A DNA stretch of 64,000 bases, taken from positions 1 through 64,000 of the forward strand of contig NZ_LZIS01000099.1 of assembly GCF_001667015.1 (NCBI RefSeq), written 5' to 3'. Source of the DNA: Mycobacterium sp. E3198 (GTDB lineage: Bacteria > Actinomycetota > Actinomycetes > Mycobacteriales > Mycobacteriaceae). The notes under the pieces were generated by a model. That model worked only from the letters and a program-made list of their open reading frames with translations, ran no database searches and was not told where the DNA came from. How positions within the stretch are numbered: position 1 is the stretch's first letter; every line of letters starts with the position of its first letter. Shown one piece after another: positions 1 to 7,537 of this stretch. Position numbers and translations under genes: made by a program.

Positions 1-220
1 GCTTGTCGCTCTCCGACTCCACCCAGAGCATGATCACGTCGGCGTAGCGTTCGCCGGTGTCCGGATCGGTCGCGTCGGGTTGGGGAGTGCGAAAGAAGAC
101 GAACGACTTTCCGCCGACCTGATAGATCGCGTTGCCCTTCGGGCCATCCAACCTCCTGACGTGGGGCATCGACGCGGCGATCCGATGCACGTCGCCTACC
201 CGGGCGGGCCGATCACCCAT
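1..220 (-). CDS. YjbR/MmcQ-like protein, N-terminal part (cut by window edge)
   Basis: A minus-strand reading frame begins at an ATG (218-220) and stays open to base 1, giving 73 codons before the window ends. The peptide starts MGDRPARVGDVHRIAASMPH and continues with a G-x-K-SFVFFR segment, which resembles the small MmcQ/YjbR DUF family (a CyaY-like fold of unknown biochemical role). The start is supported by a TAATGT box seven bases upstream, typical of a mycobacterial leaderless mRNA. The C-terminal part is missing, so the family call is tentative. Confidence 0.6.
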   Translation of the reverse strand, partial: MGDRPARVGDVHRIAASMPHVRRLDGPKGNAIYQVGGKSFVFFRTPQPDATDPDTGERYADVIMLWVESESDK

Positions 221-227
221 GGCCGCG

Positions 228-233
228 ACATTA
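228..233 (-). promoter_or_regulatory. leaderless -10 box of the YjbR-like gene
   Basis: TAATGT on the minus strand, followed by a 7-base spacer and then the ATG at 220. The mRNA would begin at or next to the start codon; no Shine-Dalgarno sequence is present. Confidence 0.5.
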
Positions 234-289
234 CCGTCCGGATCTGTAGCATGGCGAGTGGTGTTGCGGTAAAGGGGGATTGATGAGCG

Positions 290-1123
290 GTGACTGACAC
301 GCTGTTCGCCGACGTCTCCGAATTTCAAGTGCCCGTGAATGATTCGTATCCCTACCGGGTACTTTCGATCCGCGCCTGTGACGGCACCTATCGAGATCAC
401 AACTTCGCGGCCAACTATGCGTGGATGCGGACGGCCTTGGACAGCGGGCGCCTGACATTCGGAATCGTCTACACCTATGTCCGCCCGAATTGGTTGGACA
501 ACGCCAACACGGTGCGGTCGATGATCGAGGCCGGCGGCGGACTGCATCCGCGGGTCGCCTTGATGCTCGACGTGGAATCGGGCGGCAACCCGCCCGGTGA
601 CGGTTCGAGCTGGATCAATAATTTGTACTGGAACCTGGCCGACTACACCGGCGAGCCCGCGCGAATCATCGGTTACGCCAACGCCTATGACTTCTACAAC
701 ATGTGGCGGACGCGGCCCGAAGGTCTGCGGGTCATCGCGGCCGGTTACGGGTCCAACCCCGACCTGCCGGGCCAAGTCGCGCATCAGTACACCGACGGCA
801 CGGGCTTCAGCCCGAACCTGCCGCAGGGGTGTCCACCGTTCGGAAACTGCGACATGAACTCGGCCGACGGGCTGACACCGGAAGAGTTTGCCGCCGCGTG
901 CGGCATCAGTGCGAACGGAGGATGGCTGATGGCACTCACCGACGCGGAGCAAGCCGAGCTGTTGAGCAAGGTCCGCGACATCTGGGACCAACTGCGCGGG
1001 CCGGACGGGGCGGGCTGGCCGCAACTCGGTCAAAACAGCGAGGGCCAGGACCTCACGCCCGTCGACGCGATCGCGGCGATCAAACAGGACGTGGCGGCGA
1101 TGCGGGCGACTACGGCGGGCTAA
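290..1123 (+). CDS. GH25 lysozyme-fold protein with phage-lysin-like C-terminus
   Basis: A 277-residue protein starting at a GTG behind a purine-rich AAGGGGG. The N-terminal about 205 residues look like a glycoside hydrolase 25 or related muramidase barrel: Asp8 lies in a D-V-S motif and the second strand carries L-D-V-E (Asp94, Glu96), the pattern of the GH25 catalytic acids. The last about 65 residues (from MALTDAEQAE) contain a D-I-W-D-Q-L-R-G-P-D-G element that I associate with mycobacteriophage lysins and tail proteins. There is no signal peptide, so export would need another route. It is probably a domesticated phage gene; hydrolase activity is inferred. Confidence 0.6.
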   Translation: MTDTLFADVSEFQVPVNDSYPYRVLSIRACDGTYRDHNFAANYAWMRTALDSGRLTFGIVYTYVRPNWLDNANTVRSMIEAGGGLHPRVALMLDVESGGNPPGDGSSWINNLYWNLADYTGEPARIIGYANAYDFYNMWRTRPEGLRVIAAGYGSNPDLPGQVAHQYTDGTGFSPNLPQGCPPFGNCDMNSADGLTPEEFAAACGISANGGWLMALTDAEQAELLSKVRDIWDQLRGPDGAGWPQLGQNSEGQDLTPVDAIAAIKQDVAAMRATTAG

Positions 1124-1144
1124 TCGCCCGCCCCGCCACGCATT

Positions 1145-2086
1145 TCATGCGCGCCGCTGCGCCGACACATACAGCGTCGGCGGCATCACGTGCCCGGCGC
1201 CGTCCGGAATGCTGCGGCCATAGCGGGCCATCAGTTCGGCGAAGGTCGCCGTCGACACGTCCCAGCCGTGATCGCGCAGCCAGGCGTCGACGGGGGTGCG
1301 TTCCTCCGGATACCAGAGGTCGTCGAAGTCGGTGATCTCGGTGTCGACCAGCCGGGCGGCCGCCGCCCGCATGCGCTGCATGTCCTCGCGCTGGCGCCGG
1401 ACGAGGTCGGGGTCGGTGAATCCGGGCCCGGGCACATTCGACGCCAGCCAACTGCCCGGGGCACTCAACGAGTGGACGCGCTCGAACAGCAGGTCCTGGG
1501 CCCGCGCCGGCAGGTAACGGACCAGCCCCTCCGCCGACCAGACCGCCGGGCGCGAGGAGTCAAAGCCCGCTTCCCGCAGCGCTTTCGGCCAATCCTGGCG
1601 CAGATCGATCGGCACGTTCACCAGCCGCGCCTTCGGGTCCGCGCCGTGCTCGCGCAGCGTCTTGGACTTGAATTCCAGCACCTTGGGCTGGTCAAGCTCG
1701 TACACGACCGTGCCGTCCGGCCACGGCAGCCGCCACGTGCGTGCGTCCAGGCCCGCGGCCAGGATCACCACCTGTCGGACGCCGCCGTCGGCCGCGCCGA
1801 GGAAGAATTCGTCGAAAAACGCTGTGCGCGTTGCCATGAAGTCGATCATCAGTTGTATCCGCGCCCGCACGTCCGGCTCCAGCTCGACCGCCTTGGCCAG
1901 CAGCTTGGGGTCCGCGTAGATGCTCCACATCCCCTCGCCCGCAGCATCCACGAACACGCGCGCGAACGGATCGCTGATGAGCGGGTTCGCGCTCTCGGTC
2001 TCGGCGGCACGCGCCGCGGCGACGCCCAGCGCGGTGGCTCCCACGCTTTGCGTGATGTCCCAGGAATCGTTGTCGGTACGCGGCAT
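1145..2086 (-). CDS. SAM-dependent methyltransferase, Rv3767c-like
   Basis: A 313-residue member of the mycobacterial UPF0677 / leucine carboxyl methyltransferase-like family (TIGR00027). It shows the R-T-D-N-D-x-W-D N-terminus, a [10 protein letters not shown]-x-W-R glycine-rich SAM loop, then an acidic E-L-D-Q-P strand end. I chose the second in-frame ATG (2086) because AAGGGG lies six bases before it and paralogues begin there; an ATG at 2092 is also possible. The natural substrate of this expanded family is unknown. It is divergent from the gene at 2187. Confidence 0.8.
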   Translation of the reverse strand: MPRTDNDSWDITQSVGATALGVAAARAAETESANPLISDPFARVFVDAAGEGMWSIYADPKLLAKAVELEPDVRARIQLMIDFMATRTAFFDEFFLGAADGGVRQVVILAAGLDARTWRLPWPDGTVVYELDQPKVLEFKSKTLREHGADPKARLVNVPIDLRQDWPKALREAGFDSSRPAVWSAEGLVRYLPARAQDLLFERVHSLSAPGSWLASNVPGPGFTDPDLVRRQREDMQRMRAAAARLVDTEITDFDDLWYPEERTPVDAWLRDHGWDVSTATFAELMARYGRSIPDGAGHVMPPTLYVSAQRRA

Positions 2087-2173
2087 CGCCATCCCCTTCA
2101 GGCCCGAAGTCCGTTAGTTCCGCATACTATTGTTCCAGCCTCCTGCGCGACCCGCCGCCCCTGCCGGGTGACC

Positions 2174-2179
2174 TAGGCT
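2174..2179 (+). promoter_or_regulatory. leaderless -10 box of the APH-like gene
   Basis: TAGGCT followed by a 7-base spacer and the GTG at 2187. There is no Shine-Dalgarno sequence, so a leaderless start is likely. Confidence 0.5.
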
Positions 2180-2186
2180 GCTGGAC

Positions 2187-3221
2187 GTGGATCACGTCGA
2201 CCTCGAGGCCGTAGCGGGATGGATGTCCGAGCAGGGGCTCGGCGACGGACCGCTCGAGGACGTCGCCACCGTCACCGGCGGAACGCAGAACGTCATGCTG
2301 CGGTTCACTCGGGCCGGCCGGCCATACGTGCTGCGGCGCGGGCCACGCCACCTGCGGCCGCGCAGCAACAGCGTGATCCTGCGGGAAACCAAAGTCCTTG
2401 CGGCGTTGGCCGGCTCCGACGTGCCGCATCCCCACCTGATCGCCACCTGCGAGGACCCCGCCGTGCTCGGCGATGCCGTCTTCTACCTGATGGAACCGGT
2501 CGACGGGTTCAACGCCGGCGAGGGGCTGCCGCCGTTGCACGCGGGCGACCCGGACATCCGGTTCGGGATGGGGCTGTCGATGGCCGACGCGCTGGCGAAG
2601 TTGGGTGCCGTCGACCACGTCGCGGTGGGCCTCTCGGATTTCGGCAGGCCGGAGGGCTTTCTGGAGCGCCAGGTGCCGCGCTGGCTCTCGGAGCTCGACT
2701 CCTACCGCGAGTACGACGGCTACCCCGGGCCGGAGATCCCCGGGATCGAGGAAGTGTCGGCCTGGCTGGAGCGCCGCCGTCCGGCCACGTGGACGCCCGG
2801 AATCATGCACGGCGACTACCACGCCGCCAACGTCATGTTTTCTCGCACCGGGCCCGAGGTCGTCGCGATCGTCGACTGGGAGATGTGCACGATCGGTGAC
2901 CCCCTGCTGGACCTGGGCTGGCTGCTGGCCACCTGGCGCCAGCCCGACGGCTCCAGCGTCTTCAGCCACGCCCTCGGCGGCCAGGACGGGCTGGCCAGCA
3001 CCGACGACCTGTTCGCGCGGTACGCCGCCAACACCACCCGTGACCTGTCGAACATCACCTGGTACACGGTGCTGGCCTGCTTCAAGCTGGGCATCGTGAT
3101 CGAGGGCACGCTGGCCCGGGCCTGCGCGGGCAAGGCCGAGAAGGAGGTCGGCGACCAGCTCCACGCCGCCACGGTGCATCTGTTCGAGCGGGCGCTCACG
3201 CTGATCGACACGCAACCCTGA
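2187..3221 (+). CDS. APH-fold phosphotransferase, FadE36 / ACAD10-type
   Basis: A 344-residue protein with an aminoglycoside phosphotransferase / choline kinase fold. The Brenner motif H-G-D-Y-H-A-A-N (Asp210) and the metal-binding I-V-D-W (Asp230) followed by D-P-L-L-D-L-G-W are intact. The annotated M. tuberculosis relative Rv3761c is called FadE36, but nothing here resembles an acyl-CoA dehydrogenase; the similarity is to the kinase-like domain that in ACAD10/11 accompanies one. A role in 4-hydroxyacyl-CoA phosphorylation is only an analogy. The start is supported by the upstream -10 box. Confidence 0.75.
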   Translation: MDHVDLEAVAGWMSEQGLGDGPLEDVATVTGGTQNVMLRFTRAGRPYVLRRGPRHLRPRSNSVILRETKVLAALAGSDVPHPHLIATCEDPAVLGDAVFYLMEPVDGFNAGEGLPPLHAGDPDIRFGMGLSMADALAKLGAVDHVAVGLSDFGRPEGFLERQVPRWLSELDSYREYDGYPGPEIPGIEEVSAWLERRRPATWTPGIMHGDYHAANVMFSRTGPEVVAIVDWEMCTIGDPLLDLGWLLATWRQPDGSSVFSHALGGQDGLASTDDLFARYAANTTRDLSNITWYTVLACFKLGIVIEGTLARACAGKAEKEVGDQLHAATVHLFERALTLIDTQP

Positions 3222-3291
3222 CCGTGACCGTCCCCCTGCGGCGACCGTTCCAACCGCGCCCATAGTGCAGACATCGCGGGTCCCGGGTCGA

Positions 3292-3297
3292 TAGCAT
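3292..3297 (+). promoter_or_regulatory. leaderless -10 box of the gene at 3305
   Basis: TAGCAT, a 7-base spacer, then GTG at 3305. This supports both the start codon and leaderless transcription. Confidence 0.5.
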
Positions 3298-3304
3298 CCG
3301 ACAC

Positions 3305-3925
3305 GTGGAAGTCGGGGACTCCGTAAGGCACTCACTCGACCACTGGGAACGCGGCGAGTGGGATGCGGCCATGGTGCACGCCGGCAACGCGGTCGATGAA
3401 ACCGCGAAGAAGCGTTACCCGCAGCTGGGAGTGGCGACCCGCTACAAGCGGACGATCCGCGACTCGCTGGACATCTTCCGGGTGATGGCGGCGCCGGACA
3501 TCGACTTGGAGCAGAGCCGGTTTCCCATCGTGGTCAAGTCGGACATGCCCGACGGCCGCCCCGACATCGCCGACGTCCTGTACGGCGTTCACCGCTGGAG
3601 CCACGGCCACGACGACGAACTGCCCCAGGGATTCGAACTGACTCCGCACGGGCCCCGACCCCTGGGAATCCATCTCTGGAAATCCGGGAAGATCCAGCTC
3701 CCCGCGGCGGCCGCAATCGGTCTGCTGGCGATCGCCGTGTTCGCGCCGGAGAACAAGGGGCAGGCCATCCCGGACGGCTACCAGCTGAGCTGGTACCAAT
3801 ACGTCTTCATCATCTGCCTGTGGTGGGGGTGGCAGGATCACTTCCGCGAGATCATCCGCACCGCCCCGATCCCGCAAACGACACTCGACTTCCCCGAGTT
3901 CTGGGATGACTGGACACCGGTTTGA
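3305..3925 (+). CDS. hypothetical protein with one hydrophobic segment
   Basis: A 206-residue protein that I do not recognise. The N-terminal half is polar and helical (D-S-x-R-H-S-L-D-H-W, then a Tyr/Arg-rich stretch), somewhat reminiscent of HEPN-like helical bundles, but no R-x(4-6)-H motif is clear. Residues about 130-146 (P-A-A-A-A-I-G-L-L-A-I-A-V-F) form one plausible membrane helix, and a second Trp-rich hydrophobic patch lies near residues 165-178. The stop overlaps a possible TTG of the downstream GNAT gene, so the two may be co-transcribed. No function is assigned. Confidence 0.65.
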   Translation: MEVGDSVRHSLDHWERGEWDAAMVHAGNAVDETAKKRYPQLGVATRYKRTIRDSLDIFRVMAAPDIDLEQSRFPIVVKSDMPDGRPDIADVLYGVHRWSHGHDDELPQGFELTPHGPRPLGIHLWKSGKIQLPAAAAIGLLAIAVFAPENKGQAIPDGYQLSWYQYVFIICLWWGWQDHFREIIRTAPIPQTTLDFPEFWDDWTPV

Positions 3926-3942
3926 CGGCTGAGACTGCCAGC

Positions 3943-4485
3943 ATGCACGCGAGCATCGGCCGGGTCCGCCCGGCAGGCCCAGAGGATGCGCCGGCCTGCG
4001 TGGCGATCTACCGCCCCTACGTCCTGAACACGGCGATCAGCTGGGAACTCGAAGTCCCGGCCGTGGACGAGATGGCGGCGCGCATCACCGCGGCTCGCCA
4101 GACCCACGACTGGCTCGTCCTCGAGCGGGACGGCCGGGTCATCGGCTACGCCTACGGGCACGCCCTGTATCGAGTGGCGTCCTACCAGTGGGCGGCTCAG
4201 ACCGGCATCTACGTCGACACCGCCCACCACCGCGCCGGCGGCGGCCGCGGGCTGTACACGCAGCTGCTGCGCCGGCTCGCCGAGCGCGGCTACCGCCGAG
4301 CCATCGCCGGCATCACCCAACCCAACGAGGCCAGCAACGCTTTTCATCGATCGTTCGGGTTCACCGACGCCGGCCTGTACCGGCGGGTCGAATGGAAGCA
4401 CGGCAGCTGGCACGACGTCGCCTGGATGCAACTCGATCTGCTCGGCGATGCCGATCAGGGCGCGCCGGCCGGCCCGATCACCTAG
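3943..4485 (+). CDS. GNAT N-acetyltransferase, phosphinothricin acetyltransferase-like
   Basis: A 180-residue protein from the ATG at 3943; a TTG at 3922 overlapping the previous stop would add seven residues. The order of motifs (R-P-A-G-P-E-D-A-P near the N-terminus, G-Y-A-Y-G-H, then Y-V-D-T-A-H-H-R-A-G-G-G-R-G-L-Y as the acetyl-CoA pyrophosphate loop, and N-x-A-S-N-A-F-H-R-S-F-G-F) is that of the PAT/Bar/MddA branch of GNATs. These acetylate the amino group of phosphinothricin-like compounds or methionine sulfone/sulfoximine. It likely belongs to a two-gene unit that ends at the hairpin at 4505. Confidence 0.8.
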   Translation: MHASIGRVRPAGPEDAPACVAIYRPYVLNTAISWELEVPAVDEMAARITAARQTHDWLVLERDGRVIGYAYGHALYRVASYQWAAQTGIYVDTAHHRAGGGRGLYTQLLRRLAERGYRRAIAGITQPNEASNAFHRSFGFTDAGLYRRVEWKHGSWHDVAWMQLDLLGDADQGAPAGPIT

Positions 4486-4504
4486 GCGGACAGGCATGCT
4501 TCAG

Positions 4505-4542
4505 CTCGGGACGGGCGGCGCCTTGGACGCGCCCGTCCCGAG
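4505..4542. terminator. bidirectional hairpin terminator
   Basis: A perfect 13-base inverted repeat (CTCGGGACGGGCG and its complement) with a 12-base loop. It lies between the stop of the GNAT gene (+) and the stop of the glycine-rich ORF (-). No T-run follows on either side, which is common for mycobacterial terminators. Confidence 0.75.
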
Positions 4543-4561
4543 CCGGAAGGTTGTAAGAGGG

Positions 4562-4744
4562 TTAGCGGCCGCCGCCGGCGCCACCACCGAAACGGCCGCC
4601 GCCGGCGCCACCGCCCATGCGGCCACCGCCCGCGCCGCCGCCGAAGCGGCCACCGCCCGCGCCGCCACCGATACCCATCGTTTCCACACTGCTGATCGTC
4701 ATCATGGGCCGGAGGTTATAGCCAAATATCCGCGGCCACAACAA
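4562..4744 (-). CDS. small glycine-rich repeat protein (putative)
   Basis: A 60-residue reading frame whose last 36 residues are four copies of a 9-residue unit, (I/F/M)GGGAGGGR, ending exactly at the stop codon. The first about 24 residues are of ordinary composition (ending M-T-I-S-S-V-E-T-M-G). The start is uncertain: a TTG at 4744 has a GGAG almost abutting it, and an ATG at 4705 lacks any Shine-Dalgarno sequence. The variable residue of the repeat alternates while the glycine, alanine and arginine are kept. The strong hairpin just beyond the stop also supports a real transcript. Function unknown; RGG-like nucleic-acid binding is only a guess. Confidence 0.4.
   Translation of the reverse strand: MLWPRIFGYNLRPMMTISSVETMGIGGGAGGGRFGGGAGGGRMGGGAGGGRFGGGAGGGR
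4565..4672. repeat. four tandem 27-base units encoding GGGAGGGR repeats
   Basis: Four imperfect 27-base direct repeats; each encodes one hydrophobic residue followed by GGGAGGGR on the minus strand. Copies differ mainly at third codon positions, so the repeat is constrained at protein level or is decaying slowly. Copy number may vary between strains. Confidence 0.75.
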
Positions 4745-4752
4745 ACTCCGTC

Positions 4753-5502
4753 TTAACGATTCGGACTACGCCCAGCTTCAGCCGCATGCCGCTGCACCGC
4801 ACGGGCATGGGAATCGTCGCCGCCGTCGACGGTGCGGTGGTCGAGAGCGGCGATGGCGTCGGCGCGGCCATAGAGCACCAGCACGTCGCCGCACGCCAGC
4901 CGGCTGCTCGGGGCCGGATGCGCCACGTCGTCGCCGTCCGTGCGGTTGATGCGGAGCACCAGCAAGCCCTCGTCCGGCAACCGGAGTTCCGCGAGCGTGC
5001 GTCCGGTCGCCCAGTCGTTCGCCGCGATCGCCAACTCGCTGACGACGTATCCGTCCCCGAGCTCGGTCAGCACCGTGGAGTCGCGGCCCGCCAAGTCGGT
5101 CCAGCGGCGCAGTGCCCGGCCGATGAGCGCGGTCAACCAGCGGTTCACCCGGGGACTTCGGGAGAGGAACACCAGCACGATCAGCCCCGCGGCCAGCACG
5201 AAGACCCGCAACCATGAGGCCCCCTGGGCGCCGCCCCGAAACCCGAGGATCAGCGAACTCGCGGCCGCGACGAAGCCGATGTTGCCGACCAGCATCAGCA
5301 GCATCACCACGCGGCGGCGCACCGGATGGGACACCACGGTCTCGGATTCGGTGGTGGTGAAGCCCGAACCGGTGAAGGCCGACCGCGCTTGGAACCGCGC
5401 TGACTCTCCGGACATCCCCGAGGCGGCGAGCACCACGGTGGCGAACCTGGTGATGAGCAGCGAAACGGCGAGCACGGCGAGCAGCGAGGTGATGGCGTAC
5501 AC
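4753..5502 (-). CDS. membrane protein with TrkA-C (RCK-C) domain
   Basis: A 249-residue protein from the GTG at 5502; longer in-frame starts would run into the tRNA-Arg gene and were discarded. Three hydrophobic helices (about 3-25, 62-85 and 93-113) precede a cytosolic region with a TrkA-C/RCK-C signature (E-L-A-I-A-A-N-D-W-A-T-G-R-T-L-A-E-L, then L-A-C-G-D-V-L-V-L-Y-G near the C-terminus). A role in K+ or other cation transport control is likely from the domain, but the ligand and partner are unknown. It lies just downstream of two tRNAs on the same strand. Confidence 0.7.
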   Translation of the reverse strand: MYAITSLLAVLAVSLLITRFATVVLAASGMSGESARFQARSAFTGSGFTTTESETVVSHPVRRRVVMLLMLVGNIGFVAAASSLILGFRGGAQGASWLRVFVLAAGLIVLVFLSRSPRVNRWLTALIGRALRRWTDLAGRDSTVLTELGDGYVVSELAIAANDWATGRTLAELRLPDEGLLVLRINRTDGDDVAHPAPSSRLACGDVLVLYGRADAIAALDHRTVDGGDDSHARAVQRHAAEAGRSPNR

Positions 5503-5590
5503 ATCCCGAGCGTGCCCTGACGGCAAATCGGGTAAACCCACTGCTCGTGAGCGAGCCCGTTCAGAGTCAGCGCGCCTGTTCAGAGTGAGC

Positions 5591-5662
5591 GCGCCCGAAG
5601 GGATTCGAACCCCCAACCTTCTGATCCGTAGTCAGATGCTCTATCCGTTGAGCTACGGGCGC
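5591..5662 (-). tRNA. tRNA-Arg (anticodon ACG)
   Basis: The reverse complement folds into a cloverleaf. The acceptor stem is GCGCCCG with CGGGCGC, the D-arm contains AGCTCAACGGATAGAGC, the anticodon stem TCTGA/TCAGA encloses CTACGGA (anticodon ACG), and the T-arm has GTTCGAAT. The 3' CCA is not encoded. Confidence 0.93.
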
Positions 5663-5686
5663 CTGTGTTCAGTTGTCTCGCGCGGC

Positions 5687-5774
5687 GGAGGCGAGAGGAT
5701 TTGAACCTCCGGTCCCCTTTGAGGGGGACAACTCATTAGCAGTGAGCCCCATTCGGCCGCTCTGGCACGCCTCC
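5687..5774 (-). tRNA. tRNA-Ser (anticodon GCU)
   Basis: An 88-base cloverleaf on the minus strand with acceptor GGAGGCG/CGCCTCC, anticodon loop CTGCTAA (GCT), a long class II variable arm (TTGTCCCCC...GGGGAC) and a GTTCAAAT T-loop. It lies 24 bases upstream of tRNA-Arg in the same orientation, so they are probably co-transcribed. Confidence 0.93.
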
Positions 5775-5787
5775 ATCGAACTTCCTG

Positions 5788-5793
5788 AGGGTA
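5788..5793 (-). promoter_or_regulatory. probable -10 box of the tRNA-Ser/tRNA-Arg unit
   Basis: TACCCT on the minus strand, 14 bases before the mature tRNA-Ser 5' end. A perfect 7-base inverted repeat (ACCCGAA/TTCGGGT, 5793-5810) overlaps its upstream edge. Confidence 0.4.
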
Positions 5794-5852
5794 CCCGAAC
5801 CCCTTCGGGTGTCCGGAGAACCGCCGGAGGCATAGCGTACACAGCGCCGACA

Positions 5853-5858
5853 TATGCT
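5853..5858 (+). promoter_or_regulatory. leaderless -10 box of hisC2
   Basis: TATGCT with a 6-base spacer to the GTG at 5865. It decides the hisC2 start, because the frame is also open far upstream through the tRNA genes. Confidence 0.55.
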
Positions 5859-5864
5859 GTCGAA

Positions 5865-6929
5865 GTGACCGCCCGCCTGCGACCCGAGTTGGCGGGGCTT
5901 CCGGTCTACGTCCCCGGTAAAACGGTGCCGGGTTCGGTCAAACTGGCCAGCAACGAGACGGTGCACGGCCCGTTGCCCAGTGTCCGGGCGGCGATCGAGC
6001 GGGCCACCGACACGATCCACCGCTACCCTGACAGCGCCAATCTGCAACTCAAGGCGGCGCTGGCGAAACACCTCGGTTCGGACTTCGCGCCCGAGCAGGT
6101 GGCCGTGAGTTGCGGTTCGGTGAGCTTGTGCCAGCAACTCATCCAGATCACCGCCTCGGCCGGCGACGAGGTGGTGATGGGGTGGCACAGCTTCGAGCTG
6201 TATCCGCCCATGGTGCAGGTCGCCGGCGCCGTCGCGGTCAAGGTGCCCTTGGCCGACCACGTGTTCGACCTCTACGCGATGCTGGCCGCGGTCACCGACC
6301 GCACGCGGTTGATCTTCGTCTGCAACCCCAACAATCCGACGTCCACGGTCGTCGACCCCGACGCCCTGGCCCGGTTCGTCGAGGCCGTGCCGCCGCACAT
6401 CCTGATCGCCATCGACGAGGCCTACGTCGAGTACATCCGCGACGGCATGGCGCCGGGCAGCCTGGAGCTGGCCCGCTCCCACAGCAATGTCGTTGTGCTG
6501 CGGACCTTTTCGAAGGCGTACGGGCTGGCGGGCCTGCGCGTCGGCTATGCCGTCGGCCACCCCGACCTGATCACCGCGCTGGACCAGGTCTACGTGCCGT
6601 TCGCGGTGACGAGCATCTCCCAGGCCGCCGCCCTCGCCTCGCTGGACGCGGCCGAGGAGCTGCTGGCCCGCACCGACGCGGTGGTCGCCGAGCGCACCCG
6701 GGTCACCGCCGGTTTACGCGAGGCCGGCTACGCGCTGCCGCCGTCGCAGGCCAACTTCGTCTGGCTGCCGCTGGGCGCTCGCACGTCCGACTTCGTGACG
6801 CGGGCGGCCGAAGCGCGCATCGTGGTCCGCCCGTTCGCGCCGGACGGCGTCCGGATCACCGTCGGGGCGCCCGAGGAGAACGACGCCCTGCTGGGGTTTG
6901 CCCGCGACTGGATCAAGGAGAACCAATGA
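5865..6929 (+). CDS. hisC2: PLP-dependent aminotransferase HisC2 (Rv3772 homologue)
   Basis: A 354-residue class I/II aminotransferase. Visible hallmarks are N-P-N-N-P-T for substrate carboxylate binding, I-D-E-A-Y for the PLP pyridine, and R-T-F-S-K-A-Y-G with the Schiff-base Lys217, followed by a G-L-R-x-G-Y loop. HisC-type enzymes transaminate histidinol phosphate; HisC2 of M. tuberculosis is also described as an aromatic (phenylalanine) aminotransferase. It stands outside the his operon, so an aromatic amino acid role is as likely as histidine synthesis. It overlaps the next gene by ATGA, implying translational coupling. Confidence 0.9.
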   Translation: MTARLRPELAGLPVYVPGKTVPGSVKLASNETVHGPLPSVRAAIERATDTIHRYPDSANLQLKAALAKHLGSDFAPEQVAVSCGSVSLCQQLIQITASAGDEVVMGWHSFELYPPMVQVAGAVAVKVPLADHVFDLYAMLAAVTDRTRLIFVCNPNNPTSTVVDPDALARFVEAVPPHILIAIDEAYVEYIRDGMAPGSLELARSHSNVVVLRTFSKAYGLAGLRVGYAVGHPDLITALDQVYVPFAVTSISQAAALASLDAAEELLARTDAVVAERTRVTAGLREAGYALPPSQANFVWLPLGARTSDFVTRAAEARIVVRPFAPDGVRITVGAPEENDALLGFARDWIKENQ

Positions 6930-7387
6930 GCCTGGCCCGCAAGAAGTTCACCGAGTTCAAGGAACGCACCGACAGCATCGCCGACGCCGAGCTGGACGAC
7001 TTCTGGGCGACGCTGGAGCCCGCGACCATCGAGGGCATGATCGGCGAGTGGAAGGGCGGCGAGTTCCACACCGGCCACAAGATGAACGGCCAGCTGGAAA
7101 AGGCCGGCTGGTTCGGCAAGACCTTCGCCTCGGCCGCCGACGTGCAGCCGCTGGTCTGCCTGGACGCCGACGGGAACAAGTTCTCCAACAAGGCGATGGG
7201 CAAGGGCGAGGCCAGCCTGTGGCTCGAGGACTTCCGCGGCGAGGTCACCGCCACGATGGTCTACGACGGCCAGCCGGTGCACGACCACTTCAAGAAGATC
7301 GACGACGACGCCGTGATGGGCATCATGAACGGCAAGGGCGTCCTGGACAACGGCCGGTATTACTACTTCTACCTCGAACGGGTGTAG
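6926..7387 (+). CDS. GXWXG / DUF4334 domain protein
   Basis: A 153-residue protein whose ATG overlaps the hisC2 stop. The G-E-W-K-G motif followed by F-H-T-G-H matches the GXWXG domain, and the C-terminal G-K-G-V-L-D-N-G-R-Y-Y-Y-F-Y-L-E-R is typical of DUF4334. The family is widespread in actinobacteria and plants, is predicted to be a small beta-rich cytosolic protein, and has no firmly known activity. Coupling to hisC2 suggests co-expression, not necessarily a shared pathway. Confidence 0.75.
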   Translation: MSLARKKFTEFKERTDSIADAELDDFWATLEPATIEGMIGEWKGGEFHTGHKMNGQLEKAGWFGKTFASAADVQPLVCLDADGNKFSNKAMGKGEASLWLEDFRGEVTATMVYDGQPVHDHFKKIDDDAVMGIMNGKGVLDNGRYYYFYLERV

Positions 7388-7537
7388 CTCTCCCGCTCGA
7401 GCGTGCATCTACGGCTTCGCCTGTGCGGCTGCGGCTTTCCGTGTGAGCCCAGGGCGGGATTACGGGCCGAATTGCGCCCTGAACGCACTCACGAAGCCCT
7501 CATCGCACACTCAATGGGGCGGGAAACCCTCGCGAAG

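Noticed and set aside
4565-4672. CRISPR-like tandem repeats
   Set aside because: Units are contiguous 27-base copies without spacers and follow a reading frame, so they are coding repeats. No cas gene is present.
5503-5616. Longer N-terminus of the TrkA-C membrane protein
   Set aside because: The extension runs into the tRNA-Arg gene; the GTG at 5502 gives a natural membrane start.
5673-5864. N-terminal extension of hisC2
   Set aside because: It would be translated through the tRNA-Ser gene; the -10 box and homologue length fix the start at 5865.
7388-7537. A gene or terminator between the DUF4334 gene and the Rv3773c homologue
   Set aside because: No reading frame with a plausible start and no strong inverted repeat was found in these 150 bases.
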